The notes below the pieces were generated by a model. That model was not told the DNA's origin, made no database searches, and saw nothing but the letters and a program-made list of their open reading frames with translations. Shown piece after piece: positions 1 through 8,782 of a stretch of DNA of 60,389 bases (position 1 is the first letter of the stretch; every line of letters begins with the position of its first letter). This stretch comes from JAAZIN01 sp964464625 (GTDB lineage Bacteria; Bacillota; Dethiobacteria; DTU022), in the NCBI GenBank assembly GCA_964464625.1, contig CAYXKD010000008.1, forward strand, positions 1 to 60,389, read 5' to 3'. A program made the translations under genes and the position numbers.

Positions 1-107
1 CCGTTGCCGAAACGGCTCCTGCACTGAAGCATGTGCGCACCGTCCGCTTTGTCCTCTTTAGCGAAGGGGATCTGGCTGTGCACCGAGAAGCCCTCACCAA
101 ACTATAA
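1..107 (+). CDS. macro domain protein, C-terminal end (partial)
   Basis: The window opens inside a gene read in the third frame. The last 34 residues include RTVRFVLFSEGDLAVHREAL and end at TAA 105-107. A final strand of the form V.FVLFS followed by D, a short gap and an AL..L helix is the usual end of a macro domain, which binds or hydrolyses ADP-ribose derivatives. The active-site loops lie outside the window, so the substrate cannot be judged. A REP-like repeat begins at the base right after the stop codon. The call rests on a short tail only. Confidence 0.6.
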   Translation, partial: VAETAPALKHVRTVRFVLFSEGDLAVHREALTKL

Positions 108-136
108 CCTGCCGCAGGGACAGGGACCTTGGCAGG
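108..136 (+). repeat. REP-like palindromic repeat, solo copy
   Basis: CCTGCC, a core CAGGGACAGGGACC and TTGGCAGG form a small inverted repeat (CCTGCC/GGCAGG ends). The same core is present at 4961-4989 and, inverted, at 5894-5920, on both sides of a REP-associated transposase. This copy starts immediately after the macro-domain stop codon and has no transposase beside it. Confidence 0.7.
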
Positions 137-417
137 TATTTCTTCATTGGCGGAGACAGGCCTGGAGGGTATTTCGTTTGATCAGATGTTTTCCGGGCCT
201 TCACCGCCGTTCAGAATGGCGAAATTTTTTCTGTAACTGCGGTAGAGTTGCAGGCTTTACAGTATTTTTCGTAGGGCGCTCCCTTTCCGGGGTTAGGCGA
301 AAAAGATTGCTTTCTGGGATCAGTTGTTCTTTTATTTCAGTGAAAGATGAAATTAACTCCAGCCCTGCAGCCGCTCCTACAGTGCCCACATTTTGCGGGT
401 TCTCAATCGTTTCTATG
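137..417. other. intergenic stretch, nothing recognised
   Basis: About 280 bases between the solo REP copy and the ribosome binding site of the aldolase-like gene. The open frames that cross it have no family-like features and no good ribosome binding site. I see no convincing promoter or terminator. Confidence 0.4.
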
Positions 418-433
418 CGGAGGTGCGAAACCA

Positions 434-1678
434 ATGAATGAAGGGCAGGCGAAAGAAGATGTGATTCGGGCGGGAAAGCAGCTCATCAAAGCAGGGCTTA
501 TCGCCCGCACCTGGGGCAATGTCAGTGCCCGGATTAGCGAAAATTACTTTGCTATTACCCCCAGCGGCAGGGCTTACGAAACCCTTACCCCGGCTGAAAT
601 TGTAACAGTGAACACCAGAGACGGCAGCTACCCGGGCGGAATCAAGCCTTCTTCCGAAAAGGGCATTCACATCGCGATTTACCGGGAGCGGCCGGAGATC
701 AATTTTATTATCCATACTCACCAGGTAAATGCTTCCGCAGTTAGCGCGCTGCATCGCGATATAGAGGTGTCTGATTCCACCAGGGCCGCAGTAATGGGCT
801 GCCGCCGGATTCCCTGCGCCGCCTATGGGCTGCCAGGTTCAAAAAAATTGAAGAGAAACGTTATCGAAGCTCTTTCCCGCTCAGAGAGCAAGGCTTTTCT
901 GATGGCTAACCATGGTGCACTCTGCCTGGGCGGAAACCGTGACGATGCTTTCGAGGTTGCGGCAGTGCTGGAACAGATCTGTTCTGATTTCATCATGAGC
1001 CGCTACTTGCAGATTAGCGGCCAGAAAAAGCCGGATTGGGAAGGGCTTAGGGCTTACTACCTGGAAGAGCTTTCACCGGGCGACTTTTTAGCGGAGGGGC
1101 CTCCTGGAGGACCGCTTTACAGTAGTGAAAGAAGCGGCAATCATCTGAAGCTCTACCTGGATGACGATCCGGTCCAGCCCTTTTTGGGAACCGGAAAGAA
1201 CTGCATTGAGGCCAGCCTGGAAGGGTTGCCTGAGAATAACGGCCTCCTGCCGGAACTTGCAATTCACCGATTCATCTACCGTAAGTTCAAAGAGATCAGG
1301 GCGATTCTGCATGCAACCTCACCTGATATCCTTACCATCTCCAAAACGGGTCAAACTCTTTACCCGCTCATCGATGACTTTGCCCAGATTGTCGGAATCA
1401 GCGTCAGGGTGGCTGCGGGAGGCCCCCTGCCGGCGGCGGTGAGGATGATTGCCGGGAAACTGAGGGGCCGTCATGCAGTGATGATTGAAGGCAACGGTGC
1501 TCTCTGCTGCGGTCCCTCCAGAAGCGATGCCGCTGCTGCCGCACAGATCCTTGACAAAGGCTGCCGGGCCCTTATCGGTACCGCGTTTTTCGGTGGTGCC
1601 CGGCCGGTTAATCCCGTTGAATCCTTATTAATGCGCCTTATTTACCTGACCACATACGCTCGTAAAGCCGCCGAATAG
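434..1678 (+). CDS. tandem class II aldolase/adducin-like protein
   Basis: The protein has 414 residues from ATG 434, chosen because GGAGGTG (419-425) sits 8 bases upstream; a longer reading from 347 has no such site. Two class II aldolase domains lie in tandem. The first (about 1-200) keeps the fuculose-phosphate-aldolase pattern: a glutamate at E75, the metal pair H94-T-H96 and H160 in NHG. The second (about 230-410) keeps a first histidine (H293, in HAT) but has Thr and Asn (N354, in GNG) where the other metal ligands should be, so it is probably not catalytic. Family members cleave or dehydrate sugar phosphates or similar hydroxy acids; the substrate here is unknown. It stands alone, with a terminator at 1790. 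Confidence 0.8.
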   Translation: MNEGQAKEDVIRAGKQLIKAGLIARTWGNVSARISENYFAITPSGRAYETLTPAEIVTVNTRDGSYPGGIKPSSEKGIHIAIYRERPEINFIIHTHQVNASAVSALHRDIEVSDSTRAAVMGCRRIPCAAYGLPGSKKLKRNVIEALSRSESKAFLMANHGALCLGGNRDDAFEVAAVLEQICSDFIMSRYLQISGQKKPDWEGLRAYYLEELSPGDFLAEGPPGGPLYSSERSGNHLKLYLDDDPVQPFLGTGKNCIEASLEGLPENNGLLPELAIHRFIYRKFKEIRAILHATSPDILTISKTGQTLYPLIDDFAQIVGISVRVAAGGPLPAAVRMIAGKLRGRHAVMIEGNGALCCGPSRSDAAAAAQILDKGCRALIGTAFFGGARPVNPVESLLMRLIYLTTYARKAAE

Positions 1679-1789
1679 TAGAGACTCGCTCCGATCCGAA
1701 GGGCAAGCCCGCAATGATTTCATGGAGCCCTGGAGAGTTTGCTACCGGCAGCACAGTCTTGATCTGAAACAGGATCTATTTTAACTAAA

Positions 1790-1806
1790 ATCCCCCGAAG
1801 GGGGAT
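1790..1806. terminator. hairpin terminator, probably bidirectional
   Basis: A TCCCCC/GGGGGA stem with a GAA loop lies between the convergent aldolase-like gene and ddh. On the minus strand it is followed by TTTTAGTT, a fair U-tract for ddh. On the plus strand it is followed by CGATTTT, which is weaker. Confidence 0.65.
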
Positions 1807-1872
1807 CGATTTTCCATCTGATCAAGAGCCTGATGCATAAAATATACGGATTGAGCCGCTGCTGGTTTATCT

Positions 1873-2763
1873 TTAAACCAGCTTTTTAATGATCTCCTCG
1901 CGGCCGCCTGGCAGCAGATCGATGGGGGGAATTTCACCCAAAACATAGCAGCCCGGTTTGAGGCGCAGGGAAGCCCGGGCTGATGCAGTCATGATCTGGG
2001 CGGTAGCCGCGGGGTTGGTCAGCCTCATCTTCAATTCAAGCAGCTGATTGTGGGCTGTGCCCGAGCAGCCGGTGCGCTCTATGCGCACACCGTGCCCAGT
2101 GACTCTAAGCGGCGAAACATGATCAACTTTGATTACCTGAGTCCGGTCATCTTTGAAATAGGGATCTTCCTTGATCCTGGCGGTGATCTCTGCAAAATCA
2201 GTTCCTTCATTGATCTCCACGTAAACGTCGCGCCGGTGTTCTCCGAAACCCAGCGGCAGGGTCAGCGAAATGGCGTCTTTAACTCCCGGAATTGATCTCA
2301 CAGCCGTGCTGTGTCCCATGCTCATGCCCGGACCGAAATCTGTGTAGGTGATCCCCTGCGGGGCGATAGCGGCGAAAAGCATTCTGATAGCCGAGTCGCT
2401 GCCGGGATCCCATCCGGCGCCGATGATCGCCACCCGTCTTTTTTCCAATGTGTATCTCTCCAAATTCTTTCTTAAAGCAAGCATTGCTTCACCGTGAACA
2501 TCGTATCCGTCCACCGTATTGATTCCCTTTTGGAGGTAAAAGGGTGCTGTGGCGGAAATAAGTCGCGAGGGAATAGCCAGGACAGCAACATCGACCCGGC
2601 CCATCTCCTCAACCCGGGTGGTCACAAGAGTATCTTCAGGGATTTCGCAGGGGCTCCGCCTGATTACACCGGCTAGCTCCATGTCGGGAGCCCGCCTGAT
2701 ACATTCAATTGCCTCCCTGCCCACATTGCCGTAACCTACTACACAGACTCTGATGTCCTTCAT
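1873..2763 (-). CDS. ddh: meso-diaminopimelate dehydrogenase
   Basis: The product has 296 residues. It is an NADP-dependent enzyme that interconverts meso-2,6-diaminopimelate and tetrahydrodipicolinate in lysine and peptidoglycan synthesis, in the cytoplasm. The N-terminal Rossmann motif VGYGNVG is clear (residues 9-15). Family-typical segments follow: GWDPGSDS, FGPGMSMGHS, IPGVKDA and, near the end, KPGCYVLGEIP. The overall pattern and length match the short Symbiobacterium-type enzyme rather than the roughly 320-residue corynebacterial one. GGGAGTG precedes the start. It is a single-gene unit that ends at the hairpin at 1790. Confidence 0.9.
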   Translation of the reverse strand: MKDIRVCVVGYGNVGREAIECIRRAPDMELAGVIRRSPCEIPEDTLVTTRVEEMGRVDVAVLAIPSRLISATAPFYLQKGINTVDGYDVHGEAMLALRKNLERYTLEKRRVAIIGAGWDPGSDSAIRMLFAAIAPQGITYTDFGPGMSMGHSTAVRSIPGVKDAISLTLPLGFGEHRRDVYVEINEGTDFAEITARIKEDPYFKDDRTQVIKVDHVSPLRVTGHGVRIERTGCSGTAHNQLLELKMRLTNPAATAQIMTASARASLRLKPGCYVLGEIPPIDLLPGGREEIIKKLV

Positions 2764-3035
2764 GACTGGTCACTCCCGCAATGATAATGCAACTGCCCTT
2801 GATTCATATATATGGCGGCCGGGTTGTGTGCATGAAGCGATCATGCAGCGCTGCAGAAACCTGGAAAGATTACTACTGCAGGGTCGCCTGAGAAAGAGCG
2901 CAGGAAGGAGAAGCTGGCACAGCTGTTGAATGAATTCTTGTTTGGCATCACCAGCCATCGCTTCTTTGATGTCGTTTTACTCAGTTTTTTTGTGGGATAT
3001 CCAGCAGGCGTATTGACAGTATTGGAGGGACAGGC

Positions 3036-3740
3036 ATGGTCAAAGCCGGTAAGCGATTAACCAGGACAGGATGGAGCGCCCTTCTATCTCCTCTGCGGAT
3101 GCTATTTATTTCAGCCTGCTGCTTTTTCATTGCGGCAGGACGGCTGGATATAGTCAGGGGGTGGCTTTACTACCTTCTGGCCCTGGTGATCTCCTTAGGC
3201 GGTGACCTGCTTCTCTTATATCGCTCACCGGAGCTGTTAAATGAGAGGGGGCGCATGGGGGAGGATACAGAGAGCAGCGACAAGCTCTTGCTCCTGCTGC
3301 TTTTTGGTGCCAACCTGGTAATCATGCCGCTTGTAGCCGGTCTTGATATAGGCCGTTTCAACAGCGCTCCCTTACCCGTTTTTTATATCTATTGCGGTGT
3401 GTTTCTCCAGGTGGTTGCCACCCTGATTGTCCTCTGGGCGATGCTGGAAAATCCTTTTTTTGAGGGGACCATGCGCTTGCAAAAAGATCGCGGACAATAT
3501 GCCGTGAGCAGGGGTCCATACAGCTACATCCGGCATCCCGGATACCTTGGCATGGTCTTAAATACGCTGCCTCTTCCCTTAATTGCCGGCTCGCGGCTTG
3601 CGCTTATACCTGCTCTTCTGGCTGTGATTATCATTGTAATCCGCACTGCACTGGAGGATAAATTGCTAATTGAACAGCTGCCCGGATATCGCGGTTATTC
3701 CCGCAGGGTCAGGTTCAGGCTGATACCCCTGATCTGGTAA
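3036..3740 (+). CDS. isoprenylcysteine carboxyl methyltransferase-family membrane protein
   Basis: The 234-residue membrane protein has about five hydrophobic segments. The C-terminal third carries the ICMT/PEMT-type SAM-binding signature, GPYSYIRHPGYLG at about residue 160 and EDKLLIEQLPGYRGYSRRV at about 207. Proteins of this fold methylate small lipids or isoprenylcysteine. Bacteria lack classical prenylated substrates, so the target is unknown, and a phospholipid or quinone-type lipid is only a guess. GGAGGG precedes ATG 3036. It stands alone, between the ddh gene (opposite strand) and the MetE-like gene (opposite strand). Confidence 0.8.
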   Translation: MVKAGKRLTRTGWSALLSPLRMLFISACCFFIAAGRLDIVRGWLYYLLALVISLGGDLLLLYRSPELLNERGRMGEDTESSDKLLLLLLFGANLVIMPLVAGLDIGRFNSAPLPVFYIYCGVFLQVVATLIVLWAMLENPFFEGTMRLQKDRGQYAVSRGPYSYIRHPGYLGMVLNTLPLPLIAGSRLALIPALLAVIIIVIRTALEDKLLIEQLPGYRGYSRRVRFRLIPLIW

Positions 3741-3922
3741 AATCATGTTTGATCGCTATACTTCATGTTGTTAACGAGCTACTTTTTCTAATCAAGGTAC
3801 TCTTCACTCATCGCCGCCAGTCTGACAAAATGCCTTGATTTACCCCGGGGCGCCCTATGCAATGCAGATCTGGAATTCATGAGCAATAAGTTTAAATCAC
3901 CGACTACCGTGACTCAATTGGC

Positions 3923-4939
3923 TCAAAGCTCTTTTTTAAAGTGCGCCGCTACTTCTTTAAGCAACTCGAAGGAACGTTCTACAGTAGCCTCCCTGTCGGT
4001 GTTGATGAGGCAGCAGCGGGCTGGAGCGAACCAGGCTTGCCTGAGTATCTGCTTGCGCGGTATGCCGCCCTGCTCCAGGTATGACCAGAACTCCTCGATT
4101 TTAGTAAGCATTGACTGTAAATCTTCCTGGATATATTCTTCCGTTAGCGTGGGAGTGATCCCCCAGGAGATAATAGCTCCCCTGTCAAGAAAAGCCTTGA
4201 TTTCATCGCGGTAGCGCGTAAAAATGTAACCCCGGGCAAGCACATCCAGAGAGAGGATGTCCAGATCCAGGTTAAGCAGAAAAGACCAGTCAGGATTGCC
4301 GCAGAGGTGCACCCCCCTGGGGCCGGGGAAATTATCAAGGAAGAGCCGGTAATCGGCGGAAGCCCTTTCGCTGGTATAGCCGGTATAAGACATGAAAAGC
4401 ATCTCCAGTCCCGGCTCGTCAACCCAGACAAAGGATTGGGGGTGTACCTGCTGTAGTTCGCTGTACTGGGCCTGCAGTTTCCTGGCGAAGAAATCAAAAA
4501 TAATCTCACGAACATCATCGAAATAGATTATGGGGCGTCTTTCGCTGTCCTGAATTTTCATGCCAAAACTGACGGGACCGATGCTCTGCCCGCGGATATA
4601 GGGGTAAGGGGCAAGATCTTTCTTCAGGAAATTGTGGTAGACTGCGCTGTATTGAGGAGATAGGCGAAAGTATGATTCATCTTCCCAGTGTAGCAGGTAT
4701 TTTTCGAGTTCCTGGTGGAACTGATCCAATGAAAAGTGAATCTCCCGCCGCTCCAGATCAAGTGTTATTCCAGGGAAGTGTTCTGAAGCCTGCGCATACA
4801 TATCTTCGTAAAAGCTGACCCCGGGAAGTTGCGGCCAGAAGGGGATATCCATTGAAAGGGAAAGCTGCAGCGCTCTCTCTACATCAATGTGAGGCAGGAT
4901 CCCCATTGCCGTGGTTAGACAGTTTCCTTCCAGTTTCAT
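3923..4939 (-). CDS. MetE/UroD-fold zinc protein (methionine-synthase-like), orphan
   Basis: The protein has 338 residues from the ATG at 4939. GGAGGTG lies 6 bases upstream; the GTG at 4948 overlaps that site and is not preferred. The fold looks like the C-terminal barrel of cobalamin-independent methionine synthase and uroporphyrinogen-decarboxylase-like methyltransferases. Features are WVDEPGLEMLF at about residue 170, HLCGNPDW at about 213 (a His-x-Cys zinc pair) and a late Cys in APARCCLIN at about 304. Such short proteins usually move methyl groups between a corrinoid or folate carrier and a thiol, but no corrinoid protein or activator gene is adjacent. The exact reaction is unknown. 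Confidence 0.7.
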   Translation of the reverse strand: MKLEGNCLTTAMGILPHIDVERALQLSLSMDIPFWPQLPGVSFYEDMYAQASEHFPGITLDLERREIHFSLDQFHQELEKYLLHWEDESYFRLSPQYSAVYHNFLKKDLAPYPYIRGQSIGPVSFGMKIQDSERRPIIYFDDVREIIFDFFARKLQAQYSELQQVHPQSFVWVDEPGLEMLFMSYTGYTSERASADYRLFLDNFPGPRGVHLCGNPDWSFLLNLDLDILSLDVLARGYIFTRYRDEIKAFLDRGAIISWGITPTLTEEYIQEDLQSMLTKIEEFWSYLEQGGIPRKQILRQAWFAPARCCLINTDREATVERSFELLKEVAAHFKKEL

Positions 4940-4960
4940 TTTAATCACCTCCGTGCAAGC

Positions 4961-4989
4961 TACCGCAGGGACAGGGACTTTGGCAGGTC
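4961..4989 (+). repeat. REP-like repeat, left copy beside transposase
   Basis: It carries the core CAGGGACAGGGACTTTGG and a GGCAGG end, lying between the MetE-like start and the transposase stop. A shorter diverged copy (CGCAGGGAGAGGGACTT) follows at 4997-5013. The orientation is opposite to the copy at 5894-5920. Confidence 0.8.
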
Positions 4990-5015
4990 TAGCTATCGCA
5001 GGGAGAGGGACTTAA

Positions 5016-5774
5016 TCAAGCATTGGACACCATCCACCTTCCCAGGCCTGTTAAGCGGGCTATCTGTCGGAATGTAGTTCCCTCTATGCTCTTTAACTTT
5101 CTCAAGATTTGGTCACGCTCTCCAGGGGGCATTTTTGAAATGTCAGATATGGCTGCTCCCTCTATCATTTCCTCTATCAAGACAAGGAGTTCAGCGTCTG
5201 ACAATTTGATCACATTTTCCAGATCAAGACATTTGTCGTTGTTTGGGGTATTTATGAATTTCAACAACTCTCTTTGGCCACCCATTAAATCCAGACTAAA
5301 AGTGGTATCAACAAGTGTCTTACCTTGTTGCGCAGCACTGGCATAAATGGCATAACTGCTCCAGGGATATTCACTGCATTGCTGCGTTATTTTTGCTTTT
5401 ATCGGGTTTTGGTGGATATAGCGTAAAACAGTCAAAAAGTAGGGATCATCATCAACAGGCTCACTATGGAACCGCTCTTGAAAAAGATGGCCAACACGAT
5501 TATATTTGCGGTTAAATCCATAGACATAGGAAGAACTGATGCGCCTTACTGTATCCCCGACCGGTTCTTTTAGTTCTTGAAAGAGTAAATGTACATGGTT
5601 ATACATCAGGCAATAGGCATAAATAATAAAAGGTGCTTTTTCTTTTACTTTGGCCAGTATTTCTAGGAAGCGCAAGTAATCTTTATCCTCGTGGAATATG
5701 GGTTCCCTGTTAACGCCTCTCATCATAACGTGATAGATACGCGAAACGCTTTTTTTTCTAGCCTGTCTGGGCAA
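5016..5774 (-). CDS. REP-associated tyrosine transposase (RAYT, Y1_Tnp)
   Basis: The protein has 252 residues if translation starts at the TTG at 5774, giving the usual family start MPRQARKKS; GGAGGAGG lies just upstream. The HUH-type catalytic domain (about 1-150) has the metal-binding pair H-V-H in YNHVHLLF. The probable nucleophilic tyrosine is in RYIHQNP. The C-terminal part (about 200-252) resembles a helix-turn-helix and ends in RQIARLTGLGRWMVSNA. Such proteins bind and cut REP palindromes as single strands and may spread them. Inverted REP copies lie on both sides (4961-4989 and 5894-5920), which supports a complete REP/RAYT unit. Confidence 0.9.
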   Translation of the reverse strand: MPRQARKKSVSRIYHVMMRGVNREPIFHEDKDYLRFLEILAKVKEKAPFIIYAYCLMYNHVHLLFQELKEPVGDTVRRISSSYVYGFNRKYNRVGHLFQERFHSEPVDDDPYFLTVLRYIHQNPIKAKITQQCSEYPWSSYAIYASAAQQGKTLVDTTFSLDLMGGQRELLKFINTPNNDKCLDLENVIKLSDAELLVLIEEMIEGAAISDISKMPPGERDQILRKLKSIEGTTFRQIARLTGLGRWMVSNA

Positions 5775-5893
5775 TGATGCCTCCTCCAAGAAGCTTTGTC
5801 CAGCAGTAACACCTGTAAATCATTTCCCCGTTGAGACACATTTCCCCTTTATTTTAATGTAAAATTATAATGGCTTTTCGGGACAGAAGGGGG

Positions 5894-5920
5894 CCTGCCA
5901 AAGTCCCTGTCCCTGTGGCT
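5894..5920 (-). repeat. REP-like repeat, right copy, inverted
   Basis: On the plus strand it reads CCTGCCAAAGTCCCTGTCCC, the reverse complement of the left copy. It sits between the transposase promoter region and the stop of the ABC ATPase gene at 5926, so it could also act as the 3' hairpin of that operon. Confidence 0.8.
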
Positions 5921-5925
5921 GGTCA

Positions 5926-6720
5926 TTAGGATAAGAGTAGGCGGTCGTTTTCCAGGCGGGTGCCGCTGCAGCTTTCGAAGTACTCAATCAGCTGCTCCAC
6001 CGTCATTTCAGCCCTCTCTTCTCCCAAGAGATCGAGGATGATCTCTCCTTCGTGCATCATGATCGTCCGGCTGCCGTATTCCAGGGCGGCTTTCATGTTA
6101 TGGGTGATCATGATCGTTGTCAGTCTCTCCTCAGTGACAAACTTACGCGTTAGGTAGAGCACTTTTTTGGCGATAGCCGGGTCCAGCGAGGCGGTGTGCT
6201 CGTCGAGCAGCAGCAGTTTCGGCTGGGCCATGGTGGCCATGAGCAGCGTGAGCGCCTGGCGCTGCCCCCCCGAAAGGAGCTTTACCTTCTGATTGATCCT
6301 ATCCTCCAGCCCCAGATCCAGCAAGGCCAGGCGTTTTCGAAAAAGAGCCAGGTCATTCCTGGTAATGCCCGCAGTAAGACCGTGCGACTTGCCCTTGGCC
6401 CAGGCAATGGCCAGGTTCTCGGCTATGGTCATATCAAAGGCGGTGCCGAGCAGGGGGTTCTGAAAAACACGGCCGATCAAACGGGAACGCTTATACTCGG
6501 GGCTAAAGGTGATATTGCTGCCGTCAAGAATGATACTGCCGCAGTCGATCTCATATACTCCCGAGATGCAATTGGTCAGGGTTGATTTGCCGGCACCGTT
6601 GCCGCCGATGACAGTAACAAATTCACCTTTTTCGAGAGAGAGGCTGAGTTGATGGAGGGCCTTTTTTTCATTTACGCTGCCCCGGTCAAATGTTTTGCTG
6701 ATAGAATTAATTCTAAGCAT
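5926..6720 (-). CDS. trpZ: ABC transporter ATPase, tryptophan-type importer (TrpZ-like)
   Basis: The 264-residue ATPase has Walker A GGNGAGKST (about 39-47), signature LSGGQRQ (about 149) and Walker B LLLLDEHTASLD, with histidine in place of the usual proline after the catalytic glutamate. It should power import through the permease encoded directly upstream; the two genes abut (6720/6721). The family is the ABC_sub_bind/BPD_transp_2 type of amino-acid importer. Assignment to tryptophan comes from the T-box in the operon leader, not from the ATPase itself. Confidence 0.85.
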   Translation of the reverse strand: MLRINSISKTFDRGSVNEKKALHQLSLSLEKGEFVTVIGGNGAGKSTLTNCISGVYEIDCGSIILDGSNITFSPEYKRSRLIGRVFQNPLLGTAFDMTIAENLAIAWAKGKSHGLTAGITRNDLALFRKRLALLDLGLEDRINQKVKLLSGGQRQALTLLMATMAQPKLLLLDEHTASLDPAIAKKVLYLTRKFVTEERLTTIMITHNMKAALEYGSRTIMMHEGEIILDLLGEERAEMTVEQLIEYFESCSGTRLENDRLLLS

Positions 6721-7635
6721 CTAGAGCGGCACCCCCTTATTGCCGGCGGCTGCGGAGATCCTTTTCTTCAGCGAAGAATATTGCTCCTTGATGGCCGGCA
6801 TGGACAATGCAGCGCAGACTATTACCGCCGAGATAAGTTTTAGATCTGTGGGCGGCATACCAAGCTCAAGAGCAAAGGCGATTACCAACCGGTAGAGGAT
6901 TGCTCCCAGGACAACAGCAATGAGCCTGCGCCCAAGGCTGACGGTACCGAAGACAGCTTCACCAATAATGACTGAAGCCAGGCCGATAATGACCATTCCG
7001 ATACCCATGCCCACATCGGTAAAGGATTGGTACTGGGCGATAAGCGCCCCCGAGAGACCCACAAGCGCGTTGGCCAGGGCCAGCCCGATGAGCTTGGTCA
7101 GATCTGTACTCACGCCCAGCGCCCGTACCATCTGTTCGTTGTCTCCCGTGGCTCTTAAAACCAGGCCCATGCGGGTTTTCAAAAAGAAATAAAGGAGAAT
7201 CATCACCACGATTAGCACAACAAGCGAGATGATCAGCGCGGATCGTTCCAGGTCCGGCATCCATTGGGGAAGGCTGAAGACGGTCTTCAGATTAAGCAGG
7301 GGGATGTTGGCCCGGCCGCCCATCACCTTGAGGTTGATGGAGTAGAGGGCCAGCATGGTTAAAATGCCAGCCAGGATAGGCTGAATCTTAAGTTTTGTAT
7401 GCAAAAGTGCTGTTGCGCATCCGGCCAGAGCTCCTGCGGCCAGGGCCAGGACGATGCCGGCAAGGGGACGGCCGGCGGTGCAGAGCACCGCCGATGCCGC
7501 CGCGCCGAGGACAAAACTACCGTCTACAGTCAGGTCAGGCATGTTCAGTGTGCGAAAGGAGAGAAAGACTCCCAGGGCCATGATAGCGTAGATCACGCCC
7601 AGCTCCACCGAGCTTAAACAAGTGGCTAGGTTCAT
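6721..7635 (-). CDS. trpY: ABC transporter permease, tryptophan-type importer (TrpY-like)
   Basis: The 304-residue inner-membrane permease of the branched-chain-type family has eight or more hydrophobic stretches. It begins with a segment around GVIYAIMALGVFLSF, and the NMPDLTVDGSFVLGA region is typical of permeases that pair with the TrpX-like lipoprotein. The ATG at 7635 is preferred over the TTG three bases upstream. It lies between the binding-protein and ATPase genes, in one operon on the minus strand under the T-box at 8783-9057. Confidence 0.85.
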   Translation of the reverse strand: MNLATCLSSVELGVIYAIMALGVFLSFRTLNMPDLTVDGSFVLGAAASAVLCTAGRPLAGIVLALAAGALAGCATALLHTKLKIQPILAGILTMLALYSINLKVMGGRANIPLLNLKTVFSLPQWMPDLERSALIISLVVLIVVMILLYFFLKTRMGLVLRATGDNEQMVRALGVSTDLTKLIGLALANALVGLSGALIAQYQSFTDVGMGIGMVIIGLASVIIGEAVFGTVSLGRRLIAVVLGAILYRLVIAFALELGMPPTDLKLISAVIVCAALSMPAIKEQYSSLKKRISAAAGNKGVPL

Positions 7636-7662
7636 CAATTTTAATTTTTGGCTCCTTCTATT

Positions 7663-8688
7663 TTACTCGCCAAAGAGCTCGACAGCCGCATCAACCAGTT
7701 CATCGGGTATGGTTACCCCGATTATTTCAGCTGTTTCCAGGTTGAGATAGATTTCAAAATCGGTAATCATCTTGACCGGCAGATCACCCGCTTTTTTCCC
7801 CTTCATGATTTCTGCAGCCATTTTGGCAGTTTCTTTTCCCAGGGTCACATAATTGACTCCGTATGTGGCCAACCCGCCGTCTTTGACCATGGAATCGGCA
7901 CCTACATACATGGGGATCTTCGCCTGCCTGGTCACCTGTGCTACCAGGGGCATTGCCGAGGCAACAGTGTTGTCGATGGGCGAAAAGATGGCGTCAACTT
8001 TGCTTACAAGGGACTGCACCGCCTGCTGCACCTCGGAGGTGTTAGTCACTGTGGCCTCCATAACCGTCATTCCGTTACGGGATGCATAGGCCTTCAGATC
8101 ATTGACCACCGATACTGAATTAGTTTCGCTGGAGTTATAAAGCGCACCAATTGTCTTGATCCCCGGGGTAATCTGTACCGCCAGGGCCATGATCTGCTCT
8201 GCGGAAACGGCATCAGAGGTGCCGCTCACATTCCCCCCCGGTTTTTCCAGGTTATTCACCAGTCCCGAACCAACGGGGTCGGTGCAGGCGGAAAAAAGCA
8301 CGGGAATCTTTGATGTTTCCCCCACAGCCGCCTGGGCTGATGGGGTGGCGATAGCCACAATGAGGTCATATTCATGGTTTGCAAATTTTTGACAGATAGT
8401 CTTCAGGTTACTCGGTTCTCCCTGCGCATCCTGGTAGTCGATGATAATCTCCTGACCATCGGCAAACCCCAGTGCAGCCAGTTCCTCGATCATGGATTCA
8501 CGGATCGTATTCAGCGAGGGATGCTCCATAATCTGGACAATGCCTACCTTTTTCAATTCCACTCCGTTTTCATCTTCTGTTAGATTTCCTCCGTTGCCTT
8601 CGCCATTTTTATCCGGAGTGCAGGCACCTGAGAAAAGCAGCGCAACCAGCAAACAGGCCGACAAGAACACCATGATAACTTTTTTCAT
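7663..8688 (-). CDS. trpX: ABC transporter substrate-binding lipoprotein (TrpX-like)
   Basis: The protein has 341 residues from the ATG at 8688, which has GAGGAGG 8 bases upstream. A reading from 8865 would run through the terminator of the leader and is rejected. The signal peptide ends in lipobox FSGAC with the lipidated Cys at residue 23, followed by a Gly/Glu/Asn-rich linker. The rest is the ABC_sub_bind (PF04392) fold, with segments KKVGIVQIMEHPSLN, ATPSAQAA, VLFSACTDPVGSGLV and VNYVTLGKETAKMAAEIM. It should capture the ligand outside the membrane and hand it to the permease. The ligand is inferred to be tryptophan from the leader's specifier codon. Confidence 0.88.
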   Translation of the reverse strand: MKKVIMVFLSACLLVALLFSGACTPDKNGEGNGGNLTEDENGVELKKVGIVQIMEHPSLNTIRESMIEELAALGFADGQEIIIDYQDAQGEPSNLKTICQKFANHEYDLIVAIATPSAQAAVGETSKIPVLFSACTDPVGSGLVNNLEKPGGNVSGTSDAVSAEQIMALAVQITPGIKTIGALYNSSETNSVSVVNDLKAYASRNGMTVMEATVTNTSEVQQAVQSLVSKVDAIFSPIDNTVASAMPLVAQVTRQAKIPMYVGADSMVKDGGLATYGVNYVTLGKETAKMAAEIMKGKKAGDLPVKMITDFEIYLNLETAEIIGVTIPDELVDAAVELFGE

Positions 8689-8782
8689 CCAGGGTTCCTC
8701 CTCAATATGAATGTTTTTTTGAGGGTTTCCCTGCAGTCTCCATTTATCCGCGGAAATAAATAGAGTTTCAAGGGGCCGCATA

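Noticed and set aside
2770..2958. 62-codon minus-strand frame upstream of ddh
   Set aside because: No family features and no good ribosome binding site; likely a chance frame in the divergent intergenic region.
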